Below, one piece after another: positions 16,640 through 24,978 of a stretch of DNA of 64,000 nt. The position numbers were made by a program, and so were the translations under genes. Source of the stretch: an uncultured Verrucomicrobiales bacterium (lineage in GTDB: Bacteria; Verrucomicrobiota; Verrucomicrobiia; Verrucomicrobiales; Akkermansiaceae). Numbering within the stretch: position 1 is the first letter of the stretch; every line of letters starts with the position of its first letter. The notes beneath the pieces were generated by a model. That model saw nothing but the letters and a program-made list of their open reading frames with translations. It did not search any database and had not been told where the DNA came from. The DNA is taken from assembly GCA_947039485.1 (NCBI GenBank), contig CAMQZC010000001.1:1-64000 (forward strand), given 5' to 3'.

Positions 16640-17116
16640 ATGAGTGATGAAAAACTTTACCGCCTCAATGCGGCCGCGATTTATATGCGCCCAGATGGTA
16701 GGATACTAGTCTGTGAGCGCGTCAAGCCACGCGGCAGCTGGCAGTTCCCCCAAGGTGGGGTCAAGAGCGATGAGCCCCCTGTCGATGCGGCCATGCGCGA
16801 GGGCATGGAGGAGACGGGACTACGCCCCAATGAGCTTGAGCTTGCTGGTGAGTATGGTCCCTATCACTATGACTATGATGAGAAAAATGCCGCACGAGTC
16901 TTTGCCAAGCGCAACATTGCCTATGCAGGTCAGCTCCAGCACTACTTCCTCTTCAAACTCAAGTCCATGGACTCTGAGCCATGGCTTGATCAATGTGAGT
17001 TCTGCGACTTTCGCTGGATCAAGCCCGAGGAGATGGATTTTAGCGCCATCCCCGATTTCAAGCTGCCCGTCTACCGTCAGTTGATGGCAGATGTCTTTGG
17101 CGTTGGCAAATCTTAA
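16640..17116 (+). CDS. rppH: Nudix hydrolase, RNA pyrophosphohydrolase RppH-like
   Basis: 158 residues. The Nudix box is complete: Gly, five residues, Glu (SDE), seven residues, REGMEETGL. It is preceded by GSWQFPQGG, the RppH/diadenosine-polyphosphatase pattern. RppH removes pyrophosphate from the 5' triphosphate end of mRNA and triggers decay; paralogues hydrolyse Ap4A. The start is ATG 16640. It is followed after 11 bases by trmO and then the serine hydrolase, likely one transcript. In an organism with so many leaderless mRNAs, 5'-end processing is of special interest, though that link is inference. Confidence 0.85.
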   Translation: MSDEKLYRLNAAAIYMRPDGRILVCERVKPRGSWQFPQGGVKSDEPPVDAAMREGMEETGLRPNELELAGEYGPYHYDYDEKNAARVFAKRNIAYAGQLQHYFLFKLKSMDSEPWLDQCEFCDFRWIKPEEMDFSAIPDFKLPVYRQLMADVFGVGKS

Positions 17117-17127
17117 ATGATGAGAAG

Positions 17128-17808
17128 ATGATGCATGTTATTGCCCATTTGCGCTCTCCCTATGTGGAGAAGTTTGGCGTGCCGCGTCAGGGCAATCTCG
17201 TGCCACATCTGCGTGCTCAGATTGTCTTTACTCCCGAGTTTCGCCATCGCGAGGCTTTGCGCGGGCTGGATTGCTTTTCTCATCTTTGGATTATCTGGAA
17301 TTTCCACCTCAATGGTGAGCAGTGGAGCCCCACTGTACGTCCCCCGCGTCTGGGGGGTAATACGCGAATGGGTGTCTTTGCGACTCGCTCACCATTCCGC
17401 CCCAATGGCTTAGGACTCTCTGTGCTCAAGATTGAGTCAATTGAGCTTGATAGCCCCGAAGGACCCATCATCGAGGTTTCAGGCGCGGACATGGTTGATG
17501 GCACGCCCATCTATGATATCAAGCCCTACATCCCCTACGCGGATAGCATTGAGGATGCACAGGGCGGATTTAGCCAGTCGGGGCAGTGTCAGCCACTGAG
17601 CATGCGCTTTGATGAGGGCGTGATATTGCCTGCTTCAATTGATGAGGACTGGCTAGCTGCTCTCGCGGAGACGCTGGCGCAGGATCCACGCCCAGCTTAT
17701 CAAGATGACCCTAACCGTGTCTACCACCTCATGCTGCGCCCCTATGAGCTGAGCTTTCGGGTGGAGGCGGGTGTGGCAATTATCCTAGAGCTAGGCACGA
17801 TACGATGA
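17128..17808 (+). CDS. trmO: tRNA (N6-threonylcarbamoyladenosine37-N6)-methyltransferase TrmO
   Basis: Methylates N6 of t6A at position 37 of some tRNAs using SAM; TsaA/YaeB/VirR-like family with an unusual SAM-binding beta-barrel. Visible family segments: FSHLWIIWNFHLN, VRPPRLGGNTRMGVFATRSP, RPNGLGLSVL, and DMVDGTPIYDIKPYIPYAD, plus a C-terminal domain of about 70 residues, giving the usual full length (226). Start is the first of two adjacent ATGs (17128/17131). The end overlaps the next gene by 4 bases. Confidence 0.93.
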   Translation: MMHVIAHLRSPYVEKFGVPRQGNLVPHLRAQIVFTPEFRHREALRGLDCFSHLWIIWNFHLNGEQWSPTVRPPRLGGNTRMGVFATRSPFRPNGLGLSVLKIESIELDSPEGPIIEVSGADMVDGTPIYDIKPYIPYADSIEDAQGGFSQSGQCQPLSMRFDEGVILPASIDEDWLAALAETLAQDPRPAYQDDPNRVYHLMLRPYELSFRVEAGVAIILELGTIR

Positions 17809-18875
17809 GGGATTTGACCGCAGCCTTTGCTGAGCTCATTGCGCAGGAGCCACGCCACAGCGGTGCTGCTATCTCGCTTTGCTGTGATGGGCAGCAGCGG
17901 CTAAGTTGCGAGGGCGGCGATGCCTCCGAGGGTAGAGCTTGGCAGGCGGATACGCTTGTCCCCATCTTCTCGGCTACCAAGCCAGCCTCTGCAGCAACGC
18001 TTTTACTTGCGCTTGAGCGTCAAGGGATGAGTCCCTATGTAGAGATTGGTGAGATATGGCCTAGCTTTCCTGTCCCTCATGGGACAGTGGCGCAGCTGCT
18101 CTCTCACCAGCTGGGGCTTGCTGCGCTGGATCGCCCTGCCTGCCTCTTTGATTTGGAGGACTGCCGCGAAGCGATTGAGCAGAGCCGCCCCCTCTGGTCA
18201 GCCCCCCAGCATGGCTATCACCCCCATACGCTAGGCCCTATCATTGACCTTCTCATGCTGTGCCTCACGGGGCAGCGACTCGGTGCCTATTGGGAGAAGG
18301 AGCTGCGCGCTCCGCTGGGGCTGGACTTTTATATTGGTCTGCCAGAGTCGCAGGACTCGCGCGTTGCGCTTCTGCGTGCCCCTCGTCTCTGCGGCAGCAT
18401 GCCCAAGGACGCCTTTTACCGTGACTACTTTGATGAGAGCAGCGAGGTCTATCGCTCCTTCCACAGCATCACAGGCATTGACTCCATCCGCGAGATGAAT
18501 GCGCCACGCGCTTGGCAATGCGCGGACCCTGCCAAGGGTGGCATCGCATCAGCTCGTGGCTTAGCGATGTTTTATCAGGCCCTGATGGGCAAATTAGAGG
18601 GCAGCCCCTTCAGCCCAGAGCTGCTTGACTGGATGAGTCAGCCTCAGTCACAGGGCGATGACTGGACGCTCATGCAGAGCACAAGCTTCAGCTGTGGCGC
18701 GATGCTGGAGCCTGCGGAGCTGTTCATGGGCGGTTTTGGTCATGCAGGCGCAGGTGGTTCACATGCCTTTTGCCTCCCTGAGCAGGGGCTGAGCTTTGCC
18801 TTTGTGATGAATCAAATGGACTTTGGCGTGCTGCCTGGCTCTCGCCTCAAGGCGCTGCTGGCAGCGATGGCTTAG
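17805..18875 (+). CDS. beta-lactamase-family serine hydrolase
   Basis: 356 residues with the class C beta-lactamase/DD-peptidase fold. SATK supplies the SxxK nucleophile near residue 56, a Tyr within GYHPHTLG near residue 145 fits the second motif (YxN replaced by YHP), and GHAGAGGSHAF near the C-terminus takes the place of the KTG motif. No signal peptide is visible, so it is probably cytosolic, which argues against a wall-directed DD-peptidase and for an esterase-like role. The substrate is unknown. It overlaps trmO by 4 bases (ATGA) and its stop overlaps the stop of the converging lipid kinase gene. Confidence 0.83.
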   Translation: MRDLTAAFAELIAQEPRHSGAAISLCCDGQQRLSCEGGDASEGRAWQADTLVPIFSATKPASAATLLLALERQGMSPYVEIGEIWPSFPVPHGTVAQLLSHQLGLAALDRPACLFDLEDCREAIEQSRPLWSAPQHGYHPHTLGPIIDLLMLCLTGQRLGAYWEKELRAPLGLDFYIGLPESQDSRVALLRAPRLCGSMPKDAFYRDYFDESSEVYRSFHSITGIDSIREMNAPRAWQCADPAKGGIASARGLAMFYQALMGKLEGSPFSPELLDWMSQPQSQGDDWTLMQSTSFSCGAMLEPAELFMGGFGHAGAGGSHAFCLPEQGLSFAFVMNQMDFGVLPGSRLKALLAAMA

Positions 18876-19840
18876 TAGCCTAGACTCTCCATTTTTTTGA
18901 TGAGCTTCTCAATCCTTGGAGCCATCGCCTCGATGATATTCTCAGGAGGTGGGTTCTGGAGCATGGCGACCTTGAGTTTGTCAGGCAGTTGTGTGATGAT
19001 AGCCTCCTCACCTGGTTCAATAACGCCTGCAAAGTCGCCATCAAGTTGGTAGGGCGTTGTGCTGCTGCATGTAATGCGCCCGGTCTTGATTTGTCGCAGC
19101 TCGGTACCTGTGCTGAGGTTGTCCTGACGAGCTCCTCTCATGAACATGAAGCTGAGTATCTCATAGAGTACTCCGATGGATGACTGCTGAATAACAGCCA
19201 CATCAAGAAGTCCGTCTCGGTAGTCAGCATCGGCAAAGAGGGTGCCAGCCCCAGCGTAGCGCTTGCCGTTGCCTAGGAGTATCTCGCTGCCCTTAATTCC
19301 CTCTCCATCAGTGAGAGTCAGTGTAATGCGTGGTAGGGGCTCCATGCTGGTTTGCGCTGCTGTGAGGATGTGTGCGGCCGCGCCTAGATTCTTCTTCATC
19401 CGCGGTGTGATGAGCTCAACGACGCGCGCATCGAGGCCAAAGCTTGCTAACTGTAAGAATGGCTTCCCATTGATAGCAAAAATATCAATTTTGCGACTGT
19501 AGTCACCCTGTATCGCCTGCAGTGCGATATCAAATCGTCGTGAGCCAATGCCTAGCTCTCGGGCTAAGACATTCATCGTGCCGCAGGGCAGGATACCTAG
19601 CGCGGTCTCGCTGCCGAGGAGCCCCTGTGCGGCACACATGAGCGTGCCATCACCTCCAGCAGCGGCTACGAGGGGAGCTCCCGTATCGGCAAGCCGTCTG
19701 GCATGCTCGCTGAGGTCCACAGCACTCGTTGTCTCAATGCAGCAAAAATGCTCCCCGTTCTTACGCAGCCAGTCTTTGAGTCCTGAGCGGAAGAAACTGC
19801 CTGCCTTGGGATTGAGAAGTAGGGGGATACGCTCAGGCAT
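18872..19840 (-). CDS. diacylglycerol kinase family lipid kinase (YegS/DgkB-like)
   Basis: 322 residues. Starts with PLLLNPKAGS, then AAGGDGTLMCAA (the GGDGT nucleotide-binding loop) and LGILPCGTMNVLARELGI. The C-terminal beta-rich domain includes GLLDVAVI and YQLDGDFAG, as in soluble diacylglycerol/sphingosine kinases. These phosphorylate a lipid hydroxyl, here probably diacylglycerol giving phosphatidate. The gene lies 12 bases downstream of cdsA, whose substrate is phosphatidate, so the two likely act together in phospholipid turnover. Confidence 0.87.
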   Translation of the reverse strand: MPERIPLLLNPKAGSFFRSGLKDWLRKNGEHFCCIETTSAVDLSEHARRLADTGAPLVAAAGGDGTLMCAAQGLLGSETALGILPCGTMNVLARELGIGSRRFDIALQAIQGDYSRKIDIFAINGKPFLQLASFGLDARVVELITPRMKKNLGAAAHILTAAQTSMEPLPRITLTLTDGEGIKGSEILLGNGKRYAGAGTLFADADYRDGLLDVAVIQQSSIGVLYEILSFMFMRGARQDNLSTGTELRQIKTGRITCSSTTPYQLDGDFAGVIEPGEEAIITQLPDKLKVAMLQNPPPENIIEAMAPRIEKLIKKMESLGY

Positions 19841-19852
19841 ATAGAAGGCTGT

Positions 19853-20794
19853 TTAAATGAGGGTTGAGCAGTAGTAAATTGTTACCATGGCAGATACCGT
19901 AAAGGCTGGGGAGTCAATCAGGTCAAAGACGCCACCAATGCCGGGCAGCAGTGAGCCGCTGTCCTTGACCTCAAGCCCGCGCTTGATGAGTGATCCTGCG
20001 AGATCACCAGTGACAGAGAGCACAAAGGTAATGGCGCATACAGCGAGGAAGACGACGCAATTGATGCCGCCATCTGCGGTGAAGAGGGGGAAGCTGCTGC
20101 CCTCCTGCTGAAAGAACGGCAGGAGGAAGTAAGCGCAGGTCGTGGTGATGAGGAATGAGCCTATGATGCCTTCCCATGTCTTCTTGGGTGAGACCATGGG
20201 GCTAAAGGGTGCCTTGACAAACTTGCGACCAAGCAGCATGCCGCTGACATAGGCCCAGATGTCGCACATCTTGGTAACGATGATGAGCCAGAGCAGCAGG
20301 TGGGTGTGCTCGGCATTATTCAGGGCGCTGAGGGCAAAGCTAAAGAGCCAGACAGGGTAGATGAAGGAGAGCAGCGTGATGCCCATGCTAGAGAGCGCGG
20401 CTGCACCGCTTCGCCCCTGATGGTCCATGTGAAAGAGCTCCATGCCAAAGGTCAAAATAGTGAAGATAATCAGGTAGGCAAGGGAAAAGGCGCTCGCTGC
20501 GGCAAAGCTGTTGACTTCACCCTGATAGTAGAAGATAACGCCGCTGAGTGCGCTAGGAAAGATGAGACCTGCAATGAGGCCGAGCAGACGGCTGCTGCGC
20601 TGGCTGCGCTCACGCAGCATGCAGAACCACTCGATACTTGTCAGAGCACAGAGGGTGATAATGAGCAGACTGTAACCAACAGGATGGCCCCAGTAGATGA
20701 CTCCGACGAGTACAGCGAGAAGAATGGCAGAACTGAGGCTGCGCTCGAGCAATGTTTGTAATTTGCTTTTGGATGGGGGGGGGGCTGTGCTCAT
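19853..20794 (-). CDS. cdsA: phosphatidate cytidylyltransferase
   Basis: Makes CDP-diacylglycerol from phosphatidate and CTP in the inner membrane. 313 residues from ATG 20794, with about eight membrane helices, KMCDIWAYVSGMLLGRKF, MVSPKKTWEG, and the C-terminal signature region SLIKRGLEVKDSGSLLPG then GGVFDLIDS. The signature has Ile where most families have His in the HGG position. The frame is open to 20953, but the extra 53 residues are low-complexity and run through the fumarase terminator, so the shorter form is preferred. Lipid kinase gene follows after 12 bases. Confidence 0.92.
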   Translation of the reverse strand: MSTAPPPSKSKLQTLLERSLSSAILLAVLVGVIYWGHPVGYSLLIITLCALTSIEWFCMLRERSQRSSRLLGLIAGLIFPSALSGVIFYYQGEVNSFAAASAFSLAYLIIFTILTFGMELFHMDHQGRSGAAALSSMGITLLSFIYPVWLFSFALSALNNAEHTHLLLWLIIVTKMCDIWAYVSGMLLGRKFVKAPFSPMVSPKKTWEGIIGSFLITTTCAYFLLPFFQQEGSSFPLFTADGGINCVVFLAVCAITFVLSVTGDLAGSLIKRGLEVKDSGSLLPGIGGVFDLIDSPAFTVSAMVTIYYCSTLI

Positions 20795-20835
20795 GATCGT
20801 GGTAGAGGGTTGGGAATGGTGGGTTGTTAGCAGAT

Positions 20836-20873
20836 ACCAATTCCGCGGCAGCTTGTGGGCTGCCGCGGTTGGT
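20836..20873 (-). terminator. terminator hairpin after fumarase
   Basis: Stem 20836-20852 with 20859-20873 (15 bp with a two-base bulge) and a 6-base loop, starting 10 bases past the minus-strand stop of fumarase. The T-run is weak. Confidence 0.65.
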
Positions 20874-20882
20874 AAGTTTGCT

Positions 20883-22535
20883 TTAGTGTGCAGGGCAGGC
20901 TCCGCAGGTCCATTCCTTGCGGATGTCTGCGAAGAAGTCGTTGCCTTTGTCATCTACGAGGATAAAGGCGGGGAAGTTCTGGACGGTAATCTTCCAGATA
21001 GCCTCCATACCCAGCTCAGGATACTCGATGCACTCAACATTGGTGATGCTGTTCTTGGCAAGGTCGGCGGCAACACCACCGATAGAGCCCAGATAGAAGC
21101 CACCGTACTGCTTGCAGGCATCAGTGACGCACTGCTCGCGGTTGCCCTTGGCAATCATAATCATGCTGCCACCATGGCTTTGGAAGAGCTCCACATAGGA
21201 GTCCATGCGGCCAGCTGTTGTGGGTCCAAAGGAGCCCGATGCACAGCCCTTAGGTGTCTTTGCGGGACCTGCGTAGTAGATGGGATGATTCTTGATGTAT
21301 TCAGGCAGCTCTTGGCCGCTCTCGAGTAGCTCTTTGAGCTTGGCGTGTGCGATGTCACGACCCACGACGATGGTGCCGTTGAGTGAGAGGCGTGTCTTGA
21401 CTGGGTGCTTGCTGAGCTCGGCGAGAATGTCGGCCATAGGCTGGTCGAGATTGATATCCACCGATTCGCTCTTCACATGGCGCCATTCCTCAGGGATGTA
21501 GCTGCCTGGATCGCGCTCAAGGTCCTCGATGTAAATGCCATCGGGGCGTACTTTAGCCTTGATGTTGCGGTCTGCGGAGCAGGATACACCCATGCCTACG
21601 GGGCAGGATGCTCCGTGACGTGGCATACGTACAATGCGCACGTCGAGGGCGAACCACTTGCCGCCAAACTGTGCACCAAGACCAAGCTTGGCTGCCTCTG
21701 CTTCAACAAGCTTCTCAAGCTCGATATCGCGGAAGGCTTGACCATGAGCATTGCCCTCTGTGGGCAGCTCATCGTAGTACTTGGTGGAGGCGAGCTTCAC
21801 TGTCTTGAGGCAGGTCTCTGCACTCGTACCACCTACGCAGAAAGCGATGTGGTAGGGAGGGCAAGCCGCTGTACCCAGCGTGCTCATCTTTTGGACCATG
21901 AACTTGACGAGGGACTTGGGGTTGAGCAGTGCTTTGGTCTCTTGATAGAGGTAAGTCTTGTTGGCTGAGCCGCCGCCCTTTGCCATGAAGAGGAAGTCGT
22001 AGTCCGTGCCGTGATCGGTCGCGTAGAGATCAATTTGAGCTGGCAGGTTGGTGCCGCTGTTGCCCTCTTTGTACATGTCGTAAGCCACAGTCTGAGAGTA
22101 GCGAAGGTTGTACTGAGTGTAGCAATCATAGGCGCCTCTAGAGATGTATTCTGCATCATTGCAGCCTGTCCAGACTTGCTGACCCTTCTTGCCCATGCAG
22201 ATAGCGGTACCTGTATCTTGGCAGAGAGGGAGCACACCCATGGATGCCACCTCTGCATTGCGCAGCAGCGTGATGGCGACACTCTTGTCATTGTCCGATG
22301 CCTCAGGGTCGCTGAGGATAGCCTGCACTTGGCGCAGATGCTTGGGGCGGAGGTAGAAGGCAATATCGTGCCAAGCGGTTTCTGCGAGGAGGCGGAGACC
22401 CTCGGGCTCAAGCTTGAGCATGGGCTGACCATCAAACTCGCTCATGCTCACATAGTCGGTGGTGAGAAGGCGATACTTCGTGGTGTCTTTTCCCATAGGG
22501 AACATTTCCTGATAGACAAAGGGGGGTGTTGACAT
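20883..22535 (-). CDS. class I fumarate hydratase (iron-sulfur, fused alpha-beta form)
   Basis: Interconverts fumarate and malate with an oxygen-sensitive [4Fe-4S] cluster. At 550 residues it is the fused FumA/FumB-type form. The alpha part holds cluster cysteines in [26 protein letters not shown], and the beta part has [22 protein letters not shown] and [13 protein letters not shown]. The protein ends with WTCGACPAH, an additional CxxC. The start ATG 22535 lies 9 bases from a -10 TAAAAT. It fits the fumarate/malate segment with malic enzyme at 49568-50881 and an anaerobic lifestyle. Confidence 0.93.
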   Translation of the reverse strand: MSTPPFVYQEMFPMGKDTTKYRLLTTDYVSMSEFDGQPMLKLEPEGLRLLAETAWHDIAFYLRPKHLRQVQAILSDPEASDNDKSVAITLLRNAEVASMGVLPLCQDTGTAICMGKKGQQVWTGCNDAEYISRGAYDCYTQYNLRYSQTVAYDMYKEGNSGTNLPAQIDLYATDHGTDYDFLFMAKGGGSANKTYLYQETKALLNPKSLVKFMVQKMSTLGTAACPPYHIAFCVGGTSAETCLKTVKLASTKYYDELPTEGNAHGQAFRDIELEKLVEAEAAKLGLGAQFGGKWFALDVRIVRMPRHGASCPVGMGVSCSADRNIKAKVRPDGIYIEDLERDPGSYIPEEWRHVKSESVDINLDQPMADILAELSKHPVKTRLSLNGTIVVGRDIAHAKLKELLESGQELPEYIKNHPIYYAGPAKTPKGCASGSFGPTTAGRMDSYVELFQSHGGSMIMIAKGNREQCVTDACKQYGGFYLGSIGGVAADLAKNSITNVECIEYPELGMEAIWKITVQNFPAFILVDDKGNDFFADIRKEWTCGACPAH

Positions 22536-22544
22536 AACTGCAGT

Positions 22545-22573
22545 ATTTTAGCTTCTTTGGACAGGAACTGCCA
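22545..22573 (-). promoter_or_regulatory. promoter of fumarase, short leader
   Basis: Minus strand: -10 TAAAAT (22545-22550), 17-bp spacer, weak -35 TGGCAG (22568-22573). The -10 ends 9 bases before the ATG at 22535; predicted leader about 3 nt. Confidence 0.5.
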
Positions 22574-22738
22574 GCAAAAAAACGCGCAGCGGGAGAATAC
22601 GCGCGGCTGATACAATGATTGTGTCAAGTCTTGCTCCCTCTAGCGGCACTCAGAAATGATTGCGGGCAGCTCGGGAGACTGTTCAGCCACATCAAGATTT
22701 TGCAGGCTGGGGGTTTGTTGCCGTCTTTTGTTTAGGGC

Positions 22739-22767
22739 TTGCCCCCCCCAAGCTCATTTGTTATAGT
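22739..22767 (+). promoter_or_regulatory. promoter giving a leaderless transcript with a 13-codon first frame
   Basis: -35 TTGCCC (22739-22744), 17-bp spacer, -10 TATAGT (22762-22767). The ATG at 22774 falls exactly on the predicted transcription start. The spacer contains a run of C. Confidence 0.55.
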
Positions 22768-22773
22768 GAGGAG

Positions 22774-22815
22774 ATGAATAGTTCGAAGAAGAAGTTTGCG
22801 TGCCTTCTTGGCTGA
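22774..22815 (+). CDS. 13-residue leader peptide frame, possibly coupled to the downstream gene
   Basis: ATG at 22774 opens a short frame (MNSSKKKFACLLG) ending in TGA at 22813-22815. The A of this stop is also the A of the next ATG (TGATG), the arrangement used for termination-reinitiation. The alternative is that this is the true N-terminus of the membrane protein and a frameshift (natural or sequencing error) separates the two. Confidence 0.4.
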   Translation: MNSSKKKFACLLG

Positions 22816-23270
22816 TGTTCTTTTGGCCTAGGAGTGCCTTTTTGCGCTGCTATCTCTTTGGCTTTCCTCTCCAGTTTTTGTTTTTCCCTTTTGTGGTCAG
22901 CGTGGTGGGGTATTTTGACCCGCTGGATTGTGGTTGCCACGGTGGGTATGAGTATTTGGGGGAATGGCTTGATGCATTTGCTATGCGCAGCATTGGTGGA
23001 GTTGTGATGATGCTGTATTTTTTGCCGCTGATGCTGCTTTCTTATCTTGCATATCGCTACCTGCATCGCAGGGTTTGGTTGCTACTTTTGTTGCCGCTTC
23101 TATTGGCGAGCTTTATTACTAATCCTTATAAATATTATTCTGATTTAGAGGGTTCTAGCGAGGAGGCTTCTTTCTTGAGCTTTGATTTGGATAATTTGCT
23201 CCATATGATACCGATGCTTCTTTGCTTTGCCTATGTGTTTTGGAGGCATCGCAAGTCGGTGAATCTTTGA
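22815..23270 (+). CDS. small membrane protein of unknown function
   Basis: 151 residues from ATG 22815 (a GTG at 22800 is possible). Two to three hydrophobic segments (about residues 12-35, 65-85, 90-105), a polar loop with DCGCHGG between them, and a final hydrophobic stretch before the basic end FWRHRKSVNL. A 13-codon frame whose ATG sits on the predicted transcription start precedes it in another frame. No family is recognised. A bidirectional terminator follows. Confidence 0.65.
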   Translation: MFFWPRSAFLRCYLFGFPLQFLFFPFVVSVVGYFDPLDCGCHGGYEYLGEWLDAFAMRSIGGVVMMLYFLPLMLLSYLAYRYLHRRVWLLLLLPLLLASFITNPYKYYSDLEGSSEEASFLSFDLDNLLHMIPMLLCFAYVFWRHRKSVNL

Positions 23271-23293
23271 GTTTCTTGTATACACAGAGACAA

Positions 23294-23328
23294 AAAAACG
23301 GCAGCCCTCGATGAGGACTGCCGTTTTT
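23294..23328. terminator. bidirectional terminator
   Basis: 11-bp outer stem 23294-23304 with 23318-23328 and inner CCTC/GAGG pairing. A-run on the left and T-run on the right, so it can end both the membrane protein gene and the minus-strand L25 gene. Confidence 0.85.
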
Positions 23329-23350
23329 AAAGTTGTATCGCGTATCAGGC

Positions 23351-23905
23351 TTATGGCTTGATGATGGATGCAAGAACGACCGTGCCGTTGTAGCGTGTGG
23401 TAACGTTTTCAGGAAGTGTGATCTGGGAAAGACGAAGGCATTCCTTGTAACCAACAGCAGTGATGTCGGCATCAATGCTAGCAGGGATATCCTTGACTGC
23501 GCACTTGATGGGCATTTCGTTGACGATTTGGTGAACAACACCACCCAAGCTAATACCAACAGCTGTGCCGAGGAGCTTCACAGCGACGCGTGTGTTAACG
23601 ATGCTATCAGGAGTCACTGCCATGAAGTCAACGTGAGTGACTTTGTCTGTGAGGTGGTTGATTTGCACGTGCTTGACGAGAGCAAGGATGTTCTTGTCTT
23701 CAAGGGTGAGTTCAACAACGAAGTTAACGCTGTTGGTGGCCTTGAGGAGAAGACGAAGCTCTGAAGCGTCGATTTGGAGGTTGATGTTGGCTTCGATTGC
23801 GGAGCCGTAGACGATGCCGGGAACTACTTTTTGTGCGCGAAGAGCGTTGAGTTTGCCGGTGCCGATGATGTCGCGCTTAGCGACTGTAAGTGTAGGATAT
23901 GCCAT
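23351..23905 (-). CDS. rplY: large ribosomal subunit protein bL25 (Ctc form)
   Basis: Binds 5S rRNA in the large subunit. At 184 residues it is the long two-domain Ctc/TL5 form: an N-terminal 5S-binding beta-barrel (residues 1-95, including GIVYGSAIEANINLQID and VKHVQINHLTDKVTHVDFMA) and a C-terminal TL5-type domain (NTRVAVKLLGTAVGISLGG, PIKCAVKDIPASIDADIT). Start ATG 23905; no Shine-Dalgarno sequence. The upstream region has two perfect 12-bp palindromes. Confidence 0.93.
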   Translation of the reverse strand: MAYPTLTVAKRDIIGTGKLNALRAQKVVPGIVYGSAIEANINLQIDASELRLLLKATNSVNFVVELTLEDKNILALVKHVQINHLTDKVTHVDFMAVTPDSIVNTRVAVKLLGTAVGISLGGVVHQIVNEMPIKCAVKDIPASIDADITAVGYKECLRLSQITLPENVTTRYNGTVVLASIIKP

Positions 23906-23965
23906 AATGGTTAATTTTCTAAATTAGCTAATTGGTTGAAAGTGTGGTTTGTTTTGAGTTATTCT

Positions 23966-24008
23966 GACGTCGACGTCTCTATGTTGACACCCGCCAGTGA
24001 GTACTCAC
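23966..24008. repeat. pair of 12-bp perfect palindromes upstream of rplY
   Basis: GACGTCGACGTC at 23966-23977 and GTGAGTACTCAC at 23997-24008, separated by 19 bases, in the non-coding gap between rplY and folP. They are possible operator sites or cruciform elements; no known binding motif is recognised. Confidence 0.5.
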
Positions 24009-24109
24009 GCGAGTTAGCGAAACAAGCGTGGAAGTCCAGTTTAGCTTTTTTGAGCGCGTCTGTCAATCAAAATATCGCAGGAGGGGCGGCGTAGGAAGTC
24101 TGAGAGTCT

Positions 24110-24958
24110 TTACGTTGTTAGCGCGGCTCGCAGTTGGAGGGCTTGGGCGCAGGCGGCTACATCGTGCACACGGTGTAGCTCGGCTCCGCGCTCGGCTGAG
24201 AGGAGGGTCATGCTGGCTGTGGCGAGTGGGCTGCGACCAAGCTCTGTGCTGCCGAGGATTTCTCCCATGAATCGCTTGCGGGAGAGTGCCATCATGATGG
24301 GAATTTCGGGGCTGGGGCGCAGTTGCTCTAGATTCGCGATGAGCTCAAGGTTGTGTGTGCTCGTCTTGCCAAAGCCGATGCCGGGATCGATGCAGATACT
24401 TGCGCACGCGATGCCGTCTTGCTGGGCAAGGGCAATTTGCTGGGCGAAATAGTCGTGAACTTCGCTCACGATGTCGCGGTATTGTGGCTTCTCCTGCATA
24501 CTCTTGGGCTCGCCTTGCATGTGCATGAGGATGATGCCGCAGCGGTATTTTGCGCAGAGTGCTCGCATGGCAGGATCTCTCAGTCCGCTGACGTCATTGA
24601 TGATGTCGGCTCCTGCCTCAAGGGCGGCCTCTGCGACTGAGGCATGGCGTGTGTCAATAGAGATGCGTGCCTCGCCTCGTGCTGCTCGTAAGGCGCGGAT
24701 GAGTGGGATGGTGCGTGCGATCTCCTCATCATGGCTGACGTCATCAGCTCCTGGGCGGGTGGACTCACCGCCAATGTCAATGATGTGAGCTCCCTCATCG
24801 ATCATGCGCAGTGCTTGGTCAAGGGCGCTCTCAAGGCTGGTGTAGAGTCCGCCATCGGAGAATGAGTCGGGGGTGGCATTGAGGATGCCCATGATGGCGC
24901 CACTGCTAGGGAGTGCCCAAGGGGCTTGGCTACTGCTGTATTTCCAGTGTCGTTGCAT
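24110..24958 (-). CDS. folP: dihydropteroate synthase
   Basis: Joins p-aminobenzoate to dihydropterin pyrophosphate in folate synthesis; target of sulfonamides. 282 residues from ATG 24958, a TIM barrel with both family signatures: MGILNATPDSFSDGG and IDIGGESTRPGA, then IINDVSGLRDPAM, CIDPGIGFGKT and ALSRKRFMGEI. The frame is open to 25102 but that extension lies inside the upstream gene and is low-complexity, so 24958 is preferred. It starts 20 bases after the membrane protein gene at 24979, probably in one operon. Confidence 0.93.
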   Translation of the reverse strand: MQRHWKYSSSQAPWALPSSGAIMGILNATPDSFSDGGLYTSLESALDQALRMIDEGAHIIDIGGESTRPGADDVSHDEEIARTIPLIRALRAARGEARISIDTRHASVAEAALEAGADIINDVSGLRDPAMRALCAKYRCGIILMHMQGEPKSMQEKPQYRDIVSEVHDYFAQQIALAQQDGIACASICIDPGIGFGKTSTHNLELIANLEQLRPSPEIPIMMALSRKRFMGEILGSTELGRSPLATASMTLLSAERGAELHRVHDVAACAQALQLRAALTT

Positions 24959-24978
24959 GGGGGAGGTATGGTGGGGGC

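Noticed and set aside
17805..18875. Antibiotic resistance beta-lactamase
   Set aside because: It has SxxK but no signal peptide and changed second and third motifs; a cytosolic esterase-like serine hydrolase is more likely.
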